Assembly: GCA_017505465.1 (NCBI GenBank)
Contig: JAFVPE010000012.1
Coordinates: 1 to 52,762, forward strand
Direction: 5' to 3'
Length of the DNA: 52,762 bases
Source of the DNA: Clostridia bacterium
GTDB lineage: Bacteria; Bacillota; Clostridia; Christensenellales; Borkfalkiaceae
A model generated the notes under the pieces. That model did not search any database. It saw only the letters and a program-made list of their open reading frames with translations, and was not told where the DNA came from. The position numbers were made by a program, and so were the translations under genes. This document shows positions 49,049-52,762 of the stretch, one piece after another. Numbering within the stretch: position 1 is the stretch's first letter; each line of letters starts with the position of its first letter.

Positions 49049-51637
49049 TTATAAATTATTTTGCCGTAAGAGATAGGCGTAACGCTCCATTTCCATTTGA
49101 TCGGCAACGTGTACAACCGCAATCACACCTTTACTTTCCGTCATACCGTCGTTCACTGCGGTTACCTTATACGTTACGCGCCCTTTGTTTATTTCGCTAA
49201 ATTCTTTATCCGCAAACTCCGTTTTTTCCGTATATCCAAGCAATTGATACTCACTTTCATCATCAACTGCACGGTACACGGCGAAACGCTCGCCATCGCC
49301 CGTCCAAGAAAGCGCTACACAATCGTTTGCATAATTCGCTTCCAACGCTTTCGGGCTCTTGCAAATAGGCAATTTTTCAAATCCTACGAGCGTATACGTC
49401 TTGCCCTTTTCCGTAGAGAACGTACATAATGCGCCTTCGATAACCGTTTCCACGGGCTTGCCGTTTTGGTCGGTTACACGCACGTTTTGCGCATTTTCGT
49501 AACGGATTTTTAATGCACCGCCTACAACGGAAAGAATTTCCGCTTTTTTCAAAACGCCGTCCCTTACTTCGCAGGAAATCGTAAAATTCCCACGTGCTTT
49601 TAACCCCTTAAAAGAAACGTTTTTCCACGCTTCGGGCAGGGCAGGTGCGAGATGAATATAGCCTTCGTGGCTTTGCACGAGCATTTCCGTCATACCGTTA
49701 AGCGCCCCGAAATTGCCGTCGATTTGGAAGGGCGGATGCACGTCCCAAAGGTTTGGATAGGTACGCAATTTCAACAGGTTTTGCAAAAGCAAATAGGAAT
49801 GCTCCCCTTCGCCCGTTCTCGCCCAAGCGCAAAGCCTATGCGCCAAAGCCCAACCCGTAGACTCATCGCCGCGCATTTCCAACGTACGTTTTGCTGCGTC
49901 CAACCAAGCAGGCGTTGTATGATTGATAAGAGTCCCCGGCATCAATGCCACAAGCTGCGAAATATGACGGTGCTTCGCTTCGCCGATTTCCCCATAAAAA
50001 TGCTCTTCACGGTATTCCTTTACTTGTCCGCTATACCCTATTAATACGGGACTATATTTGTCGAGTTGCTTTTTCTCAAGCTCCGTTACGTCATCGGAAA
50101 CACCGAGCAATTCTGCGCATTTTAAATCGTCCTTGGCGTTTTCATACAGCATTTGTTGGTCGAATGCACAACCAATGGTATGATAATAAGCTTGCTCTTT
50201 TCTCCACGTTACCCCAGCTCCGCCAATGATTTGCTCGGGCGAAGCAGAAAATACGGACAAATATTCACCGTTATAATCCCGCGTACATTTCGTTAAAAAT
50301 TTCGCCATGCCGTGAATAGCAGGATACGTCACGTTTTCCAAAACGTCCTTATCTCGGGTAAAGTCGTAATAATCCCAAAAGAGCTTGGTTGTCAAGCCGC
50401 CCGTTCCAGGTCCCGAATGTAAGCTTGGACCGCTAATTTCATAACTATACGCTATCGTTCCAATCGTCCAACCGCACTCCCCTTGTCCTTCTTTATAGTT
50501 TTCGGGCACGGTTTCAAGAATCCATTTCGACGCAATATTTTCCGCTTGCTTGCGAAAAGCTTTATTGTAATCGGCATACGCTGCGAATGTTTCCGCAAGA
50601 TTCGTATTCAACGCCGGCCAATAGTTCATTTGCACGTTGATATTATGCCAATATCCGCTTCCCCAAGGGGATTTATCGTGCGCATTCCATACCCCTTGCA
50701 AGGATGCCGGCGGCGTTCCCTTTCGAGAAGAAGAAACGAGCAAATATCTACCGTATTGATAGTAGACTTCTTCCAAATACGGTTCGAAATTCCCTTGTCT
50801 ATTGCTCTCTAAAAGCGTTTCCGTCGTGCGTTCGTCTTCCTTGCCTCCAAGTTCGAATTCCACACGCGACATCAACGAGAGATAGTCTTCTTGATGTCTT
50901 TGGAATAGGCTATCAAACCCCAATTGAACGGCATTTTGCATCCCCTTTTCCACCGCTTCGTGCGGATCTTCGCCAATCGCCTTATGGTTCCCATCCAAGA
51001 ATACGCTCTCGTCAAGCTTATAAGACGTTCCCATGACAAAAAGCACCGTCGTTTCCGTTGCGTTTTGTATATGCAAAGCGTCGGTTTTAGCCACGACGTC
51101 CCCATTGGTAAGGACAAGCAATTTACCTTCGTAAATTAAATCCCTAAAAGACAGTATTCCGCGCATTGTCAAGCTATTTTCGTACGCGAATATCTCGCCC
51201 GTTCTTCCCCCTTCTTCGGGCGTTCTATCTCCCAAATAAGGAATCACAAGCCGAACGGAAAATTCCGCTTTTTTTGAAGAACGAACACGATAAGCGAACG
51301 CGTTATCGGGATAAGACGTAAACGCCTTGCTTTCCCACTTATTTCCCCCGACGGTATAGCGAGTATATGCATAGCCGCCGCTGATATCCAAACCACGCTC
51401 GTAATTTTCCACGCCTTTATGCGCAAAGTCTACACGGATTTCCGCAAAATTGGATACACCGCCCAAGGCTTTGCTATTAGCAAACACGTTGGTAGCAAAC
51501 TGTATGCGTTCGGAGTCCGTTCTTCCGAATATACTCGCCCCGAAATAACCGTTCCCAAGCGGCAATGAATGTTTCTCCCATCCTTCAAGGCTATCATCGG
51601 CAGGCGTATTATATTTTAGTACAAGCTTTTTCATCAT
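49049..51637 (-). CDS. Glycoside hydrolase family 95 (alpha-L-fucosidase-like) with C-terminal Fn3-like domain
   Basis: 862 residues without a signal peptide, so intracellular. GH95 marks: SLPLGNGYFGASIFG at the N-terminus, WHNINVQMNYWPA (the Asn pair of the active site), EAKHRHISQLVALMPG (acidic residue region) and PPFQIDGNFGALNGM (catalytic Asp). Residues ~745-845 form an added Fn3-type module (ANDCVALSWTGDGERFAVYR), unusual but known in glycosidases. Members hydrolyse alpha-1,2-fucose or related alpha-galactose caps of host or plant glycans. With the GH2 enzyme it points to use of glycoprotein sugars. The gene is ~125 bp upstream of the GH2 gene. Confidence 0.93.
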   Translation of the reverse strand: MMKKLVLKYNTPADDSLEGWEKHSLPLGNGYFGASIFGRTDSERIQFATNVFANSKALGGVSNFAEIRVDFAHKGVENYERGLDISGGYAYTRYTVGGNKWESKAFTSYPDNAFAYRVRSSKKAEFSVRLVIPYLGDRTPEEGGRTGEIFAYENSLTMRGILSFRDLIYEGKLLVLTNGDVVAKTDALHIQNATETTVLFVMGTSYKLDESVFLDGNHKAIGEDPHEAVEKGMQNAVQLGFDSLFQRHQEDYLSLMSRVEFELGGKEDERTTETLLESNRQGNFEPYLEEVYYQYGRYLLVSSSRKGTPPASLQGVWNAHDKSPWGSGYWHNINVQMNYWPALNTNLAETFAAYADYNKAFRKQAENIASKWILETVPENYKEGQGECGWTIGTIAYSYEISGPSLHSGPGTGGLTTKLFWDYYDFTRDKDVLENVTYPAIHGMAKFLTKCTRDYNGEYLSVFSASPEQIIGGAGVTWRKEQAYYHTIGCAFDQQMLYENAKDDLKCAELLGVSDDVTELEKKQLDKYSPVLIGYSGQVKEYREEHFYGEIGEAKHRHISQLVALMPGTLINHTTPAWLDAAKRTLEMRGDESTGWALAHRLCAWARTGEGEHSYLLLQNLLKLRTYPNLWDVHPPFQIDGNFGALNGMTEMLVQSHEGYIHLAPALPEAWKNVSFKGLKARGNFTISCEVRDGVLKKAEILSVVGGALKIRYENAQNVRVTDQNGKPVETVIEGALCTFSTEKGKTYTLVGFEKLPICKSPKALEANYANDCVALSWTGDGERFAVYRAVDDESEYQLLGYTEKTEFADKEFSEINKGRVTYKVTAVNDGMTESKGVIAVVHVADQMEMERYAYLLRQNNL

Positions 51638-51682
51638 CTTTTCCCTTATCTACTGTATTTTTTCTTTAGCCGAATCCTACGC

Positions 51683-52132
51683 TCATCGAGTACATGCCCC
51701 GTCGAAAATCATATAAACGTGCGGAATTCCATCCTCTAAATATTCTTCCGAGCATTGCACGAAGCCCACGCTTTCGTAGAAAGGTTTGGCGTACACTTGC
51801 GCGCCTACTTTGACTTTTTTTGCGTGGAATTTTTCTTGCGCAACCTGCAAGCCGACCTTCATCAGTTTGCTTCCTAATCCGCAGCGGCGTTTCAAGGAAA
51901 TCACCCTGCCAACGGACACTTCGTCAAGGCGTTTGCCTTTATCGACCACGCGCAAGTAGGCAACGATTTGCCCCTCGTCTTCCATATAGACGTGATAGGC
52001 TTCCTTGTCTACGTCGTCAAGATCCTGATACACACAATTTTGTTCCACGACAAAGACTGCGGAACGTACCTTTAATATATTATAAACTTCTTCGCCTGAT
52101 AATTCATCAAAACGTTTTATTACCGTTTTCAT
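51683..52132 (-). CDS. GNAT acetyltransferase, ElaA-like
   Basis: 149 residues beginning TVIKRFDELSGEEVYNILKV with RSAVFVVEQNCVYQDLDDVD, the ElaA-type opening. The acetyl-CoA loop reads SLKRRCGLGSKLMKVGL (R/Q-x-x-G-x-G/A) and the end is FYESVGFVQCSEEYLEDGIPHV. Substrate unknown. Overlaps the upstream hypothetical gene by 26 bp. Confidence 0.9.
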   Translation of the reverse strand: MKTVIKRFDELSGEEVYNILKVRSAVFVVEQNCVYQDLDDVDKEAYHVYMEDEGQIVAYLRVVDKGKRLDEVSVGRVISLKRRCGLGSKLMKVGLQVAQEKFHAKKVKVGAQVYAKPFYESVGFVQCSEEYLEDGIPHVYMIFDGACTR

Positions 52133-52762
52133 ACTCTTCGATTTCCTTTTTCGTGGCTTTACGCAACACCTGTTTTACACGAGCAGGCGAATAAGGCGCA
52201 GTATCCTCGTCAAAGTATTTCACGCTATCTACGTACACCACTTGCTCGGTGTTGTGCCTACCCATACGCACCCAAACGTGATCGCCCGCGAGAACGGTTT
52301 GCGTTGAGTCTAAATACCAATAGTTACAACCTTTATAACCCCTTGGGCTAACGCCGACAAATAGGTATTTGCCCCTACCGCTTACACAACGGCTAATTGC
52401 CTTATCAAATTCTTCGCGCAACGCCACGGCAAATCGCCCGATCTCTTCTCTATGCATTAAAAAGGTATACACACCGCCTAAAAAACGCTTTTTATCCGCC
52501 GAACGCATCAACAAACGGATTGCCATAACACAATCTTCTTTGCGTCGGTTTTCACGTGAAACCTCCACTCCGTTTTCCATGTGCGGATACAAGTCGACTG
52601 CCAACCCTGCTTTCTCAAAGGAAAGGCTATATTCCTTTCCGTATGCGCCTGCAAGCAAGCGAAACATTGCAAATATCCATTCCTCTAATTCGTCGCGCAA
52701 AATGCATTCGCTTTTATCGCTATATTTTACGTATTCATTTTCAATGGAAACTTCCGTTCTTA
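52107..52762 (-). CDS. Hypothetical protein, 5' end outside window
   Basis: The frame is open to the window edge (upstream residues RTEVSIENEYVKYSD precede the TTG at 52700), so the start is not visible. About 218 residues are seen. The first half is helical (RDELEEWIFAMFRLLAGAYG). The second contains GDHVWVRMGRHNTEQVVYVDSV, a small beta-barrel-like segment seen in hypothetical Firmicutes proteins, ending in a charged helix. No function assigned. A parS-like palindrome lies inside the coding sequence at 52549. Confidence 0.75.
   Translation of the reverse strand, partial: RTEVSIENEYVKYSDKSECILRDELEEWIFAMFRLLAGAYGKEYSLSFEKAGLAVDLYPHMENGVEVSRENRRKEDCVMAIRLLMRSADKKRFLGGVYTFLMHREEIGRFAVALREEFDKAISRCVSGRGKYLFVGVSPRGYKGCNYWYLDSTQTVLAGDHVWVRMGRHNTEQVVYVDSVKYFDEDTAPYSPARVKQVLRKATKKEIEEYENGNKTF
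52548..52563. promoter_or_regulatory. parS-like palindrome (site 2)
   Basis: GTTTTCACGTGAAACC contains the 12-bp palindrome TTTCACGTGAAA. Its 14-mer TTTTCACGTGAAAC is the exact reverse complement of GTTTCACGTGAAAA at 8850-8863. It matches parS at 13 of 16 positions and is inside a gene, as parS sites often are. Confidence 0.55.

Overview
This window looks like a metagenome-assembled contig made of two unrelated pieces. The first ~1.8 kb carries the C-terminal part of a class I fumarate hydratase, a Stealth-family capsule phosphotransferase and the C-terminal end of a putative glycosyltransferase. Codon choice and families resemble Bacteroidales. Near 1815-1826 the sequence switches, in mid-gene on both sides, to a Clostridia-like genome (carB cut off after about 165 residues), and stays there to the end. 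I read this as a probable assembly chimera. The Clostridia-like assignment rests on sigK with a pro-sequence, the GGGtGRT/NifU-like pair, DUF4364 and TSCPD proteins, HisZ with short HisG, ECF transport, and consensus sigma-A promoters. I cannot name a genus.

Layout of the main part. 1.8-5.7 kb (minus): carB fragment and carA behind a promoter-leader ORF-terminator unit, then a divergent ArgJ-family protein and an acyl-ACP thioesterase. 5.9-8.8 kb (plus): a 954-residue protein with a PadR winged helix, a very long coiled coil and four C-terminal membrane helices. 8.8-9.3 kb: a parS-like palindrome, a tRNA-Val and a duplicated tRNA-tail/terminator module. 9.3-13.4 kb: GGGtGRT and NifU-like pair, a GIY-YIG/DUF4357 gene, sigK, a symmetric four-box palindrome element and rnpB. 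13.5-14.9 kb: pyk (plus). 15-23.8 kb (minus): a lipoprotein-oppABCDF-small membrane protein operon. 24-33.8 kb (minus): serC-serA-hisZGDCBHAF(IE), a serine plus histidine operon with no histidinol-phosphatase. 34-41 kb (minus): CyuA-like desulfidase with a PglF-like dehydratase, a RimK-like ligase, hom, and coaX with an ECF S component. 41.4-45.3 kb: small conserved genes, Nudix, DUF4364, TSCPD and purH. 45.6-46.4 kb: six tRNAs followed by tandem tRNA-tail/terminator repeats. 46.5-52.8 kb (minus): GH2 beta-mannosidase, GH95 fucosidase, a GNAT and a partial hypothetical protein.

Most noteworthy: (1) the PadR-coiled-coil-membrane protein, shaped like a chromosome tether, with a parS-like site 49 bp downstream of its stop and a second identical 14-mer in opposite orientation at 52.5 kb; (2) CarA lacking the glutaminase Cys and His, behind a leader that resembles the E. 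coli pyrBI attenuator; (3) an ArgJ homologue that keeps its nucleophile but has lost the substrate-binding motifs; (4) tandem copies of tRNA 3' ends plus terminators behind two separate tRNA loci; (5) a consensus promoter that should give a leaderless thioesterase mRNA; (6) a symmetric set of four 13-bp palindromes upstream of sigK. The ordinary metabolic operons (his, ser, opp) look intact and conventional.
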